DNA of 64,000 bases from Albugo candida (GCA_905220665.1 CAJNAR010000145.1:558001-622000), one strand, 5' to 3'. Positions 11,191 to 21,042 are shown, counted from the stretch's first letter. Program-made: numbers and translations. Notes: a model not told the origin generated them from the letters alone.

Positions 11191-11709
11191 TTAGTAATGA
11201 TCATCCATTCCCGCGAGATTGAGTCGAAGTACGTCTATCTTGACATCTTCTGTCCTCGCAAACCTACTTGCTGTCTTATCGAAAGAGACTTCCCGTACAG
11301 ACTTCTTCCCCCAGGACAGGAAACCACCTCTTAGACCCTGGTAAAGCTCCTTTCCATCAAATTGACGAATGCTCATCTTGCGCTGTCTTTCGTCACGCAC
11401 TTTCTCATGCGACGGGTCGTTTTGCGGTTTCGGCTGCTGCTGATACACTGGAGGTGGCATGTACTGTTGTGGCAACCCCGGCTGCGGAGCCTGTGAAAAC
11501 TCGACATTATGAGCCGCCCGTGCATACCCAGGTTGATTCACCCCGAAGTATGTTCTTAGAGAAGGGTTTGGCGACCGAGCTCTCGGCGATGTCACATCGA
11601 GAGAACCCCGATTCACAGGCTGTCCCTGGCTGATCACCGAGCTGAATACGTGGGACTCTCTCTCCAGTAACTGGTCCTTGTCTTCTTGTGGCGCCTCTAG
11701 CTTGACCAT
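11191..11709 (-). pseudogene. copia-1 gag
   Basis: A 172-residue frame. The N-terminal half is rich in Pro, Gln and Tyr (residues 75-105: PQPGLPQQYMPPPVYQQQ), then KMSIRQFDGKELYQGLRGGF, then a W-containing helix (LSWGKKSVREVSF) and EDVKIDVL. The block 'kFDGkELY.GLgsGFl.WG..F.rqv...... wPEdvKvdlL' is the gag signature I associate with oomycete copia elements. It lies about 180 bp inside the 5' LTR and PBS, the expected place. The downstream part of gag is frameshifted. Confidence 0.75.
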
Positions 11710-11876
11710 TCGCTTCGCTAGTCCCGTCAGAGGTCCCCCAGCCTGTCATCAGTGTTCCGTGGCATCGTCTCTGACTTGACTTCTAAGTCATGACTTCGTA
11801 GATTAACGGCCTCTTCGCGGGCAGCAACTGTCTTAGGCTCCGCGGTTGGCTCCACCGCGTGGGCGGCATTATCGAT

Positions 11877-11889
11877 TGGGCATATAACC
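11877..11889 (-). promoter_or_regulatory. Primer-binding site of copia-1, initiator-tRNA-Met anticodon region
   Basis: On the minus strand the bases abutting the 5' LTR read GGTTATATGCCCA. Initiator tRNA-Met has the anticodon-loop sequence TGGGCCCATAACC, whose complement is GGTTATGGGCCCA; the match here is 11 of 13. Drosophila copia is known to prime from this internal 'half-tRNA' site, so the same mechanism is inferred. The second copia element has GGTTATGAGCCCA at its PBS. Confidence 0.7.
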
Positions 11890-12082
11890 TGTTCAATGGA
11901 ATGATGCTAGTGCAAATGTAGAAGTGTTATTTATTGTTATCTACATACTACGACGGTTTCGTCTCTTCACAAGACATTATCTTCGCCTGGTTTTTCTACA
12001 ACGACCAAGGATAGAAGCAGCCGTTACTCCGAAGTGGTCGGTCGACAGCAACGCTATAACAGTGACTGTTGTTCTTCCAATA
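11890..12082 (-). repeat. copia-1 5' LTR
   Basis: A 193-bp direct repeat of 7334-7524, with scattered substitutions and a few 1-3-bp indels. It begins TGTTCAATGGAATGATGC and ends GTTCTTCCAATA on the plus strand. As 5' LTR of a minus-strand element it should contain the element promoter; no clear TATA box was assigned. Confidence 0.8.
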
Positions 12083-12217
12083 TGTGATACTATCGTAGAT
12101 GTCATGGAAGTAAAGTCGTTAGCAAACAATAAATCTGATCAAAATCTTAATTAGGTGGGTCACACCGAACTATTTTTAGTTGGAATTATAAATAGGGAAT
12201 CGTTATTCATCACTCAC

Positions 12218-13157
12218 CTTTTCTGTGATCTGCACTCAGCCTCAATTGATTTTAAATTAGTGGCCTGTGATTGGTTAAAATAAGTATGACAGAATAATAA
12301 AAGTCAAATTAAGGGAATCGTTATTCAGCCCCCATCCTCCATAAAGTACTGGCAAACGTAGCCTCTGATTGGTCTGAATGAATGCAACGGAATAATTAAA
12401 ATATAAATCAGTCACACTGTTGTCTCCTCCAGCTTCAATTTACCTGTAGGCTTGACGAGATCTACAATGGACTATCGTTGCTCCAACAATCTTTGTCACC
12501 AGGTAATACCGCTGCCTGCTAATGATTTTGATCAGCATTGGTGACTGATACAGCCAATGCCAGCACATATTGAGGTTGGGACCATGCCAATTGGCATTGA
12601 GATTGCATGGGAGAGGATAAATGATGAGTTGGGAAATGCGTCCGATCATATTAGGCGTGCGCTGCTAGACTATGTCTTGGCAGTCACAGAGACAGAAACT
12701 CGCGATCCTGTGCGGGTGCGCACGCGTGGTAGGACATCGGGCTCAACGCAGCGACTTCCATCGAAGTTTAAGCATGTTAGCGCTGCTGTGGGTGCTCCTG
12801 TGCATCGCCGAAGACGTCAAAAATTCCAAAAGACAGGTCTTAATGCCATAACCTGCCGTCGAGAATCAACAGCACACCAATAGTAACAGCAACACTTGAA
12901 GCAGTAGATTTAGATACACGCTTAGATCAAGTAGTACAAAATTTGCAGAAACCGAAATTTTTTTTTGATTTCATTGTTTTCATTTCGTTGCATTAATCAG
13001 ACCAATCAGAGGCCAAGAAATCATAAATTTATGAATGGTGCGGGCTGATTACTGATTCCCGTGATTTATTTTTATTTATTCTCTCATATTTGTTTAAACC
13101 AATCAGAGGCTCCAATTGCCATCAATTTATGGAGGCTGAGTGATGATTACAGAAAAA
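12218..13157 (+). mobile_element. Short MULE-type element nested in the left TIR of the larger one
   Basis: Bases 12218-12415 and 12960-13157 are inverted copies of each other (about 190 bp, moderately diverged, e.g. GCCTCTGATTGGTCTGA with its complement). Each arm is itself built of two related ~100-bp blocks that both contain GCCT(C/G)TGATTGG and a GGGAATC...ATTCAGCC box. The roughly 550-bp interior holds a plus-strand fragment resembling a MULE transposase C terminus. At 940 bp it cannot be autonomous, so it is probably a deletion derivative mobilised by a related transposase. Confidence 0.65.
12557..12883 (+). pseudogene. MULE transposase C-terminal fragment
   Basis: This 108-residue frame has a helical N-terminal half (AWERINDELGNASDHIRRAL), then DPVRVRTRGRTSGSTQRLPS followed by KFKHV and a basic tail (HRRRRQKFQKTGLN). 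The pattern 'DP..V.TRGRP.G...R.PS.FEhV' is the linker before the zinc knuckle at the end of FAR1-like MULE transposases; the larger element carries a comparable KREPSAFEYAMKPKRRCKKC on the opposite strand. The zinc knuckle cysteines are absent, so this is a fragment. Confidence 0.45.
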
Positions 13158-13280
13158 TAGGGAATTGCTATTTCAACCCATCCTTTTGCTATTTCCACCC
13201 ACCAATGTAATTTTTTGACCAATCAGATTATGACGTTATTAACACACCAATTTTTACTATTTCCACCCACCTTTCTATTA
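13158..13280. repeat. Inner part of the larger MULE's left TIR
   Basis: Inverted copy of 15283-15450. It contains copies of the motif CTATTTCCACCCA (three clear, one with CAACCCA) alternating with ACCAATCAGATTATGACG. Repeated subterminal motifs are typical transposase-binding platforms in MULE TIRs; the CCAAT cores may also act as promoter elements. Its outer part was displaced to 12181-12215 by the nested element. Confidence 0.65.
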
Positions 13281-13310
13281 TATGATTGGGCAAGTTTCAT
13301 ATATGCAAAT

Positions 13311-13529
13311 TCAATTTTTCGTTTTACTTTGCTCACCTGCATTTTGCCTACAAGATGAAAATAGTGTTGAAATCTTCGTGGGACATTTTCGGAGATCATG
13401 TCCCTCCCTGTTACATTTTTTACATCGCCGCTTAGGCTTCATTGCATACTCGAATGCTGACGGTTCGCGCTTTGTTGAAGAAATGAGAACCTTATTTTGG
13501 GCCCCAAGTATACGTCCTTTCGCCTTCAC
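13311..13529 (-). pseudogene. MULE transposase C terminus with CCHC zinc knuckle
   Basis: The frame reads GRILGAQNKVLIS, then KREPSAFEYAMKPKRRCKKC and NREGHDLRKCP. The last part is an intact CCHC knuckle (C-x2-C-x4-H-x4-C), which closes many MULE transposases and binds nucleic acid. It sits 30 bp inside the TIR at the 3' end of the transposase gene, as expected. The central part of the protein (about 13530-14265) is present only in broken frames. Confidence 0.65.
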
Positions 13530-14265
13530 GATAGAAGGTTCAGCAAGACCTGCAAATTCCCACTTACCAATTCCAAAATTTTAGCATGAATGATTGACTG
13601 TTGGGCTGGCGAACAATTCAATTAGCGGCTTTCCAGTGCTTTCAAGTAGAGCTGAAAGATGCGATGTTGTTCGGCATGATGGAAATTTGCTTAGCCCCTT
13701 CCGTTATTGCATTGTTATTAATGTCACCTAGGTGTCAATGCTGGTGGATCATTGTTAAGGGTATGGGGCTGTTAAAAAGATCACGGATTTCATGCATACA
13801 TGATAATCCCATAGTACTCCGCAACGTATGACTTCAGGCATTCTTCAAATCCTCTTCCGGTCTATTAAATTGCTCTTCGATTTTTTTCAGAGCAAAAACG
13901 GAGACGCGTCCAGCCAGTTGCTCATAAATTTACACTACCAAGGAATACATGTGGGATTCGGATGCGTTCGCTAGCAATTTTTGCTTCAAGCTCCCGGGAT
14001 TGGTGCTCAATGGCTTGCTTCATTCTTGCCTCAACAAGATCCAGACTTCCAGAAGATGTTTGTATGTACCGCTTCAAAGCTGAACGCGCTCCTTCAACCG
14101 CCTACGTCGAAGTATTTTGAAAATGCATCACCTTGTCTGTCTAGTCACGCACAAATTTTGCTTTATGCGGAATCCAGGTTTTCTCCAAATAGCTGACAAC
14201 GTCCGATTTTCCAGCATACTTAATTTTTGATGTACTCCATCCTGCATCTTAGTTTGCAATTGTCT

Positions 14266-14796
14266 TTAATCTACAAACATTTGTCCAACTTCCCAAAAAA
14301 TCCTCCCATTCCTCTTTTGTGCCAAATTCTTCCTTGCAATTCGCAACCAAATTTTTCCGATGTGCCACATGCATAGGAGATGTGCGCAGTCCGGGAAATT
14401 TTCCTCAATGGCACCAGCTAGTGCCAAGTCATGATCTGTCACCAGAACATCTGAAGTTTGTACCAACATGTTTCGCAACTGCTGAATTGCCCAGGTATAA
14501 TCTGTCTTCCCCTCCCCTGATAAAAATGCAAAGGCCAAGTAAAATGTTGAGTTCATTCCCGTTCGTCCCACAATGCTCAGCTGAGGCATCCTGGATCTGT
14601 TCGTTTTGTACGTACAATCCATGAGAAGAATCCCACAATACCGGCGAGCTAAACGGATGGATGTTGAATGAGCCATGAACAGATGTGTGACGCGCCCATC
14701 ACCGGTGTTTTTAACACTATACGTCCACGTGCTCGATGTGAGTTCATCCATCAAAGCCTGGATCGGGTACCTGGCTGCCATTTCCTTAGACGACAT
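14266..14796 (-). pseudogene. MULE transposase catalytic domain
   Basis: A 176-residue frame. Residues 53-80 give RRYCGILLMDCTYKTNRSRM, with the first catalytic aspartate in LLMDCTYKTN. Then AFAFLSGEGKTDYTWAIQQL, and VLVTDHDLALAGAIEENFPD with the second aspartate in VTDHDLAL. CMWHIGKIW follows (the C/W-x-H signature of MULE transposases). The third acidic residue lies downstream, past the frame break near 14266. The enzyme cuts and rejoins DNA at the TIRs. The frame overlaps the FAR1 frame by 46 bp, marking a frameshift. Confidence 0.85.
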
Positions 14797-15275
14797 TGCG
14801 CTTTGGCGTTGTAGAAGGTTTTCATCGTAGCCAGAGATTTGGGAAATTCACGACGCAAAAGAGTTAACCACTGACGTGCGGAGATTCCAACGGGTACGAG
14901 TTCCTGTACGCGCCCCTTTTCTTCTTCAGTCCTTCTTCGGCATCCAGGGTGTCCAGTCACACACTCTGAAGGTTCATGATTGTGTTGGATGTTGCGCATT
15001 TTGACCTTCCAGCAACCATCTCCGTTTTTCTTTCCAAATGCCTCCCAAGGACACCCCTGCAGTCTGGTTCCTGTTTTTCGTATCGTTCCCTCAACGTTTC
15101 CAGCAGAGCGTCTCCTACAATCCCCACCAAGATCACAAGCAAGCAAAACTCGCCTGTCTCCATCTGAACGTTTTAGTGACACCCCATAGCCAGACTCACG
15201 ACATACGTGAAGAACGTGTTCAATGAGATCACAACGAGTGGCGAAAGATTGGTTGCAATTAATGAAATGGGACAC
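14751..15275 (-). pseudogene. MULE transposase N-terminal FAR1-type DNA-binding domain
   Basis: The frame contains FATRCDLIEHVLHVCRESGY near the start, a cluster of Cys at residues 50-58 (ACDLGGDCRR), GCPWEAFGKKNGDGCWKV and NIQHNHEPS. The spacing 'C ... C-P ... W.V ... HNH' is the WRKY-GCM1/FAR1 zinc domain found at the N terminus of many MULE transposases, where it binds the TIR. The residues after it (RRTEEEKGRVQELVPVGIS) form the usual helical linker. No ATG was found at the 5' edge, which lies within 8 bp of the right TIR, so the true start is lost. Confidence 0.75.
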
Positions 15276-15282
15276 TGATAAA

Positions 15283-15482
15283 GGTGGGTGGAAATAGTAA
15301 AATGTTGGGTGGAAATACCGCCGTAATCGGATTGGTCAGAAAGTCACATTGGTGTGGTAATAACGTCATAATATGATTGGTCAAAAATTTACATTGGTGG
15401 GTGGAAATAGCAAAAAGATGGGTGGAAACAGCAATTCCCGAAAAATAAGTGCTGAATAACGACTCCCTTATACATAATTCCA
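15283..15482. repeat. Right TIR of the larger MULE
   Basis: Inverted counterpart of 12181-12215 plus 13158-13280. It contains four G-GGTGGAAA-type boxes, three ATTGGTCA-type (inverted CCAAT) boxes and the end motif GACTCCCTTATACATAATTCC. It directly abuts the transposase 5' end and so would also carry its promoter. Confidence 0.7.
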
Positions 15483-15489
15483 GAACAAA

Positions 15490-15708
15490 CTAGCTGACTT
15501 CTCTAAATGCTTCGGCTGGCTTGAATATTAGATACAGAAAGGTTTTACTACAAAACCTGGGACAGGTGACAACATGTGACACTTTTTGACAGGCCTTTAT
15601 TGTAGCTTCCCGTGGCCAATACACTACCAGACTCTGTTCAACTTGTACGAATTGTACAAGTACCATGTTCCTCAATTGATGTTTTCCACTATGCTGAACA
15701 TTTGTCAT
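15490..15708 (-). pseudogene. Possible integrase zinc-finger (HHCC) remnant
   Basis: The frame has VVYWPREATIKACQKVSHVV followed by TCPRFCSKT. This resembles the LTR-element integrase N-terminal block 'yyWPgm..dv..yv..C..Cq..K'. The two histidines expected about 30 residues upstream are not clear (GKHQLRN). The evidence is short and the flanks give no pol context. Confidence 0.25.
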
Positions 15709-16439
15709 TCAACTAGAACTAAGATCGAAGTTATACTTGCACTTGAATGATCGTTGCTAGCCGATTTACCTTTCAAAATACCGAACCTGCTCATCAAACG
15801 TAGGATAGGATATAAAAAACGCTGAAACTAATCAGATTGCTTCTCGCTGGGTGGACAATAGATAGCCACTCCGTTCAGCCAAAGCGCGGTGAAATTTCTT
15901 ATAATAGAAGTCATAGCCTGGATAGAATTTGCTAGTAATGCTTACTATTCTTCAGTATCGCAGCACAAAAAGAAAGGTATGATACGGCCAACGTAGTCGG
16001 GATGAATAAAATTGATCAAAATTGAGTAGCAGCTCTAGGCATATCACTTCGTGTGTTCTCATGTTGAGCAATGTTGAACTTATTACACTCCTCTACACGA
16101 AGCATGACCACACAAGATTATCAGGCTCAATATCTTTATACACCCGGAACCGAGATCGAAAGATACGGCAAGGTTTCAAAGATAAGACGATGTAACCGAA
16201 AACTTTCAAAAACATTTTATATCTGTAGCTTCCAATCACTCTCCCTATAAGTTTCATGGTATGATGTTCGTTCATCCAGGATGGTCCCACACGATTCGAG
16301 AGAGGTAGAAGCGTTGATAGCGGGTAAAAACTCATCTTTTCTGAGGTTCATACTTTCGGACAAAACGGCTTGATTATGTCTGTGGCTGAATCCAAATGAT
16401 GAGAACGCGTATCAAGTGGATACATGCACTAGCTAGATG
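15709..16439. other. No recognised gene
   Basis: A minus-strand frame at 16093-16335 (KLIGRVIGSYRYKMFLKVFG, ending RSRFRVYKD) weakly recalls a retroelement integrase C terminus, where 'gPyrV' precedes 'hasRLk.Y'. That is not strong enough for a gene call. Nothing else was recognised. Confidence 0.3.
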
Positions 16440-16965
16440 ATTTCGTTTCAAATTCGATCAAAGAACTCTTCTATAGCCACATCGTCCCTTCGTAGGTCAT
16501 ATTGACCCATCTCTGAAAAATGCCTTGTAGAGTTCGAATCTCGATAGCTGAAAGGAACGATTTACGAAGTATCCGATGTTGTTTGGCACCATGCTAAAAA
16601 TGTATCAGGCATTTAACGTACCCCGATTACGAGTAGCAGCTTTCTCATGTAATTCTAGGTAGGCGTGGAACCACATCGGTGTTCAATGAAATACTAACGG
16701 TGTAAGAGATCATTCTTATAAGAATATAATACTACAGTCCATCGGATGCCATATTCTGAGTACGCATTCCCATCAAGAAGCTCTGATTTCTCATTGAACC
16801 ATTTTACCATGTCGATGTGGTGCTATGGTGAGTATATCCCTCGACTTTTGTGGTCCAAAGGAAGTCTGGATAAGCTGTACTAATATTTTCGAAGCAATTG
16901 TTCAATTCGCAGGAACAATTGCAGACGAAAAGATGCAAACTGCGATATGAATTGATTGCATTGTA
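16440..16965. repeat. Left arm of ~0.5-kb inverted repeat
   Basis: This segment matches the reverse complement of 18726-19235 over nearly its whole length. Shared runs include CATCGGATGCCATATTCTGA, TTCTCATTGAACCATTTTAC and CATGTCGATGTGGTGCTATG. Identity is high with several small indels. The plus strand at about 16830-16955 keeps a frame similar to the protein in the right arm. The spacer between arms is about 1.76 kb. Confidence 0.8.
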
Positions 16966-18139
16966 TTAAGAACAAAGGAGCACCTTATGTTACTCCACGT
17001 CATGGTGTAATACAAGTGTGATATTGCTTTTAATCATCAACTTCGCTTTCGTATCAGTGTACGACAATTGAATCCAATCGATGAAACGTTTTTACAGCGC
17101 CCTTTTGCCCAAAACACGGATCACGTGCATCTCATCAACTTGGGAATTAGCTATCTTAAATCCAAGTTGGTAATATACGATTCTTTTGCGTGATGGCTGA
17201 TCGACTCTTGCATGTCGGCGAGGTGGCAAAAATAGTCTCATGTCCTTGCATTCTCAATTGGTTTTGGCCTAGATGCCTCAATACGAAAACGAGCGTTACA
17301 ATCTATGCGCGAATAATTCCTAAAGCCCTTACACATTGACACTACGCATTGCGATCGGTCAGCACTTCCCCGGCCTTCATCGTAATCCAATTGTGTGGAG
17401 AAGGATGTTTGAAGAGTGACGTTGGGATCTAAGTTATATATCTCTCCTGCGTAACTCGAACACAATCTCAAGACGCTCACCGAAGCGTTCCGGATTAAGA
17501 TGGAAAAATGAATCTGGTACCGCATCCATACCTGAAAATTGAGTAGTTCGTATGTTCTTTATCGCTTCGGCTATAACGGTCAACCTTCACCGACCTGAGA
17601 GGTGATTTTGCTTTTCTGATTTTAGTGACACTTGATACGAGTCCATTGTCTTTTGTCCTATACCACAATTATAGGTGAGTCGGTATATGGTCTATCTTAA
17701 GTGACCATAATAGCACTAAAATGATCTCCGAACTCGAATAATAAATTTCCGTGCGCTTTATTCCAATATGGCGGCTTTTTGGGAACATTTCTGATCCGCT
17801 CGCAAAGGAAAGAAATGTCGGGAGATAGAAAATGTTTTTGAAAGCTTTCACCTTTCTTTTACACGGAATGATATTCGACCAAAGCTCAGTATCATCGATG
17901 ACTCGATTCGAAAATACGCCATACTGATTGTTGTAGTCCTAAGGACGATCAATGGTTTGTAAAGGTCTTTCAAAACTATTATCTGCCGAATGTTGTAAAC
18001 GCCGAGCGCCTACAATACCGAACTGAGTAGCCCATAACCATTTCACAGCAACGTAAAGACAAATCAGGGGATCATCTCTCAGTATTCCTTTTTTATAGCA
18101 ATCGTATTTTTGCAAAATGCAATTCGGTAGCATAAAAAA
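16966..18139. other. Spacer of the inverted repeat; no recognised gene
   Basis: The longest frame (17238-17525, minus, 95 codons) shows no recognisable motif. The plus strand at about 17040-17180 has an open stretch (LRFRISVRQLNPIDETFLQR) that might continue the unknown protein of the left arm. No RNA gene or tandem repeat was seen. Confidence 0.3.
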
Positions 18140-18590
18140 ACGGCATTTCGATCATTTACACGACTGTTGCAACTAGAGAATTCTTATGGGCGACTGGACG
18201 TTGCTTTCCAAGCCGCCAAATGGGTTCTTCACGCAGTTTGAACTAATTGAAGTCGACTGCGATGGATCTGGTGCGATGATTGACTTGAAGAAATCTGCCT
18301 TGCCGTAGATGGATCAGACCACGCCGTATCCTCGTACTCTCAATGCGTCCATACTCGGTTGAAAATTTGTTCAAGTACTTGGTAATTCCGTTCGGCCAGC
18401 CACCAACACAGTGGATGCTTATCTAACTCTTGATGATCGTTTTCACGACGGGTTTGGTGTACGGTTTCGACGTGCACCAATAGTCACTGGTCGACTACTG
18501 GTTGCGCAGACGCTGATTTTCTCACGTATGTGGCATTAGACGATGTACTTGTACATACTAGCAGAGACCATTAGACAATGGCAGTCGATG
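18140..18590 (+). pseudogene. Gypsy reverse transcriptase relic
   Basis: In plus-strand frames broken by stops, about 18370 reads LFKYLVIPFGQPPTQ. This corresponds to the gypsy RT block 'feflvMPFGL.nAPatFq'. About 18505-18560 reads ADFLTYVALDDVLVHTSRDH, corresponding to 'f.vvYlDDiLvfS.t.eeH', with the catalytic YxDD altered to ALDD. The order and spacing (about 45 codons) fit RT. A plus-strand RNase H-like relic follows at 19.5-19.9 kb after the repeat arm. Confidence 0.5.
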
Positions 18591-18592
18591 CT

Positions 18593-18865
18593 TTAAACCT
18601 TTATGCTTGGTCGGAAACACAAAGCAGACCCGAAGCACGTTTCCCTGATACGCAAAAAGTTTTTATCTTTTAGTCGATAGGTTGCTGGACTACGAGTTCC
18701 TTTTTCGGTGAAAGGACGAAAAGCTACAATGCAATCAATTCCTATCGCAGTTTGCATCTTTTCGTCTACAATTTTTCCTGCGAATTGGACAATTGCTTCG
18801 ACAAAATTAGTACAGCTTATCCAGACTTTCTTTGGACAACACAAGTCGAGGGATATACTCACCAT
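18593..18865 (-). pseudogene. Unknown protein fragment in the right inverted-repeat arm
   Basis: A 90-residue minus-strand frame containing PKKVWISCTNFVEAIVQFAG and KIVDEKMQTAIGIDCIVAF. The left arm encodes nearly the same text on the plus strand (PKEVWISCTNIFEAIVQFAG, then ADEKMQTAI), so this frame was probably coding in the ancestor of both copies. The family was not recognised. The frame extends past the arm edge (18726) with PFTEKGTRSPATYRLKDKN, absent from the left copy. Confidence 0.3.
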
Positions 18866-19235
18866 AGCACCACATCGACATGGTAAAATGGTTCAATGAG
18901 AAATCAGAGCTTCTTGATGGGAATGCGTACTCAGAATATGGCATCCGATGGACTGTAGTATTATATTCTTATATGAATGATCTCTTACACCGTAAGTATT
19001 CATTGAACACCGATGTGGTTCCACGCCTACCTAAGAAGCTGCTACTCGTAATCGGAGTACGCAAAATGCTTGATAAATTTTTAGCATAATGTCAAACAGC
19101 ATCGGAAAATTCGTAAATCATCCCCTACAGCTATCTAGATTCGAACTCTACAGGTCATTTTTCAGAGATGGCGGCGTCTGACCTACGAAAGAATCTTTTG
19201 TCGAAGAGCTGATTAGATCCTATATGGACGGAATA
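18726..19235. repeat. Right arm of ~0.5-kb inverted repeat
   Basis: Inverted copy of 16440-16965. A 69-codon plus-strand frame at 18880-19089 is the complement of the shared region and is also partly conserved in the left arm. The arm interrupts the gypsy RT/RNase H relic, so it was probably inserted after that element. Confidence 0.8.
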
Positions 19236-19479
19236 AAGTTACTGGGTAAGCTTTACAATGAAGTCACTTAGCTACTAGAGTGTATTCACTCGACGACTAG
19301 TCTCATCATTTGGATCCAACCAAACCCAAGTGGACGACTGTCACATGTGTGAGAACAGGGCAAGGATAGAAAACATTTTTCCCCATCTATTTCACGCTCT
19401 CAACTCTCACGAATCGTCTGGAGACTTCCCGAACCAGCAATAGTCGGAAACGTGTACTACCAATTCTGAGGATCTACAG

Positions 19480-19990
19480 ATCCGTCTAACATTTCAGATG
19501 TTGCCCAGTCGATCACGTTCTTACATCCAAACGATATCAAATCCGATGTTATATTGTGCAGGCAGCCTTCGTGTGGCGCACTGGAATTCGATCAAAATAC
19601 TTCCTCGAGACTGATAACAAGACATTATGTCCAGCACTACGACCGGCATAGAAAGAATATCAGTACATTATACCCGATTTATGGCTTGCAACTCAAGTGG
19701 CGATACTTTACTTCATATGTACGGTAGGAATCGTCGTTTGTTCAAGCACTGATCATCAACTCCGACAGTTCCAGCACTTCCGTAATGAACACTACGTTAA
19801 AGGCGCACGGTTCGGTACTTTCGAAGACAGTATTACGAGCAAGGCGAACACATTCGGCTTGTCGAGGTGTCAGATCAGCAAGCACAACTATGTGGATTAC
19901 TCAGACTTCAACGATTATTGCTGCGTGTACGGTACCGGCAAGTAGGAGTGCAAGTGTAACTACGTTGAGCCTATTGTGAGGCACACCAAC
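19480..19990 (+). pseudogene. Gypsy RNase H relic
   Basis: Plus-strand frames give TRHYVQHYDRHRKNISTLYP and then LQLKWRYFTSY. This fits the gypsy RNase H block 'e.nY..hdkElLaiv.al..WrhYL'. VCSSTDHQLRQFQ at about 19740, in the next frame, fits 'f.v.TDHksL.yl'. The order matches the RT relic at 18.1-18.6 kb on the same strand. The assignment rests on short blocks and is tentative. Confidence 0.4.
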
Positions 19991-20004
19991 TGCAAAACAC
20001 GGTA

Positions 20005-20815
20005 CTTCTGAACAGTTGTACTCCTCCAAACCATCGTTGCATTGATTGTATTTGATACTTCTGAGAAAGAATGATAAAAATGATCTTTTTTCTAAACGCT
20101 CTAGCTTCAAAAGTAGCTGTTTAGACGAACGTTGCGCGTGAATATCAAATATCAGCGTTTCTTGGGACAAAGCTGGCAATTGTATCTCATCAAACCATCA
20201 TTGTGTTGTTTGCATTCAGTACTTCTCAACAAAGACGATGAACTGATCTTGTTCTGAGAATCTTTACCATCAAGAGTAGCTTTTTTCGTGTGATCTTTCT
20301 GCTCGAAGAATAGATTCAAAATATCGTTGGCAGATTTGTAGGGATTTGTCACACAGCTCATTTATATTAGTTCTTTTTATCACTTGGACATTGCTGGCAA
20401 TCGTATTCCTTCAACCCATTCTTGCCTTAGTTGTCGTTGGTTCATCCGAGGAAGGGCGATAAAATGATCTTGTTCCGAAACGTTTTAGCTTCAAACGTAG
20501 CTTTTGTTTGGTATATTTATGACGTTAGGATTGAATATAAACATTTCTGGTACATGTTTTAGGAAGCAATTACAAAGCTCGCATATTTAAATTCCGATAT
20601 ACAAAGGTGACTTGAGAAAGCTTGCAATTGTATTTCATCAAACCATCATTGTGTTGGTTGTATTCGGTACTCCTGAGAAAAGACAATGAAATGATCTTGT
20701 TCTGAAGAGCTTTACCTTGGAGAGAAGCTGTATTCGTGTGATCTTTCATCCTGAATAATGGATTCAAAACATTGTTGCCATATTCTTAGGGAAATATCAC
20801 ACAGCTCATGTATAT
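20005..20815. repeat. Satellite array, left edge (diverged units)
   Basis: Diverged copies of the main satellite (e.g. GGCAATTGTATCTCATCAAA at 20173 and TTGTCGTTGGTTCATCCGAG at about 20436). The first unit is shortened to about 150 bp and the next ones are about 210-230 bp half-units. The copia-2 element interrupts the array at 20816, and the satellite resumes with the same monomer phase at 25220. Confidence 0.85.
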
Positions 20816-21042
20816 TGTCGCAATGGAATCAGCCAATCATCATATTGGAAGAGGATTCCGCCAATCGGATGCTGATATGCGAAGTCAAGAAACAATGTAA
20901 AGACAGTGCATCATATTCCACCAATCAAGATTCATACAGCGGAGCTTATAAGATAATGCGTAAAGGCTAAGGCTTAGAATAGTAACAACAACTAAGGACC
21001 CTAATATATTCACTTTCTATTTTACCAGCTAAAACAACAACA
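20816..21042 (+). repeat. copia-2 5' LTR
   Basis: A 227-bp LTR, TGTCGC...AACA. It carries three CCAAT boxes (about 20831, 20861 and 20917) and one inverted ATTGG (about 20842), followed by TTATAAGATAA near 20946. The cluster upstream of a TATA-like element suggests the element's promoter. Confidence 0.9.

Larger units (their letters stand above)
7334..12082 (-). mobile_element. Ty1/copia LTR retrotransposon, complete but decayed (copia-1)
   Basis: Two direct LTR copies (7334-7524 and 11890-12082, roughly 90% identical by eye) bracket minus-strand gag, protease, integrase, reverse transcriptase and RNase H remnants in Ty1/copia order (IN before RT). A purine-rich tract abuts the 3' LTR and a primer-binding site abuts the 5' LTR. 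The flanks TGTAA (7329-7333) and TGTGA (12083-12087) look like a 5-bp target duplication with one change. Total length is about 4.75 kb, normal for copia. Every coding domain is interrupted by stops or frameshifts, so this copy cannot move by itself. Confidence 0.85.
12181..15482 (-). mobile_element. Mutator-like element (MULE), decayed, with nested insertion
   Basis: The right terminus (15283-15482) is a roughly 200-bp terminal inverted repeat. Its outer part matches 12181-12215 (TGGAATTATAAATAGGGAATC against TGGAATTATGTATAAGGGAGTC) and its inner part matches 13158-13280. The left terminus is split because a second element (12218-13157) sits inside it. Between the termini the minus strand encodes FAR1/MULE transposase remains. 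The 8-11-bp target duplication expected of MULEs was not found, so the outermost edges may extend to about 12169/15494. Confidence 0.7.

Noticed and set aside
16093..16335. Minus-strand frame as a retroelement integrase C terminus
   Set aside because: Only a faint resemblance (SYRY...SRFRVYKD), no adjoining core or chromodomain in the right order; left as unassigned.
17238..17525. 95-codon minus-strand frame as a gene
   Set aside because: No recognisable motif and no conservation with the repeat arms on either side.
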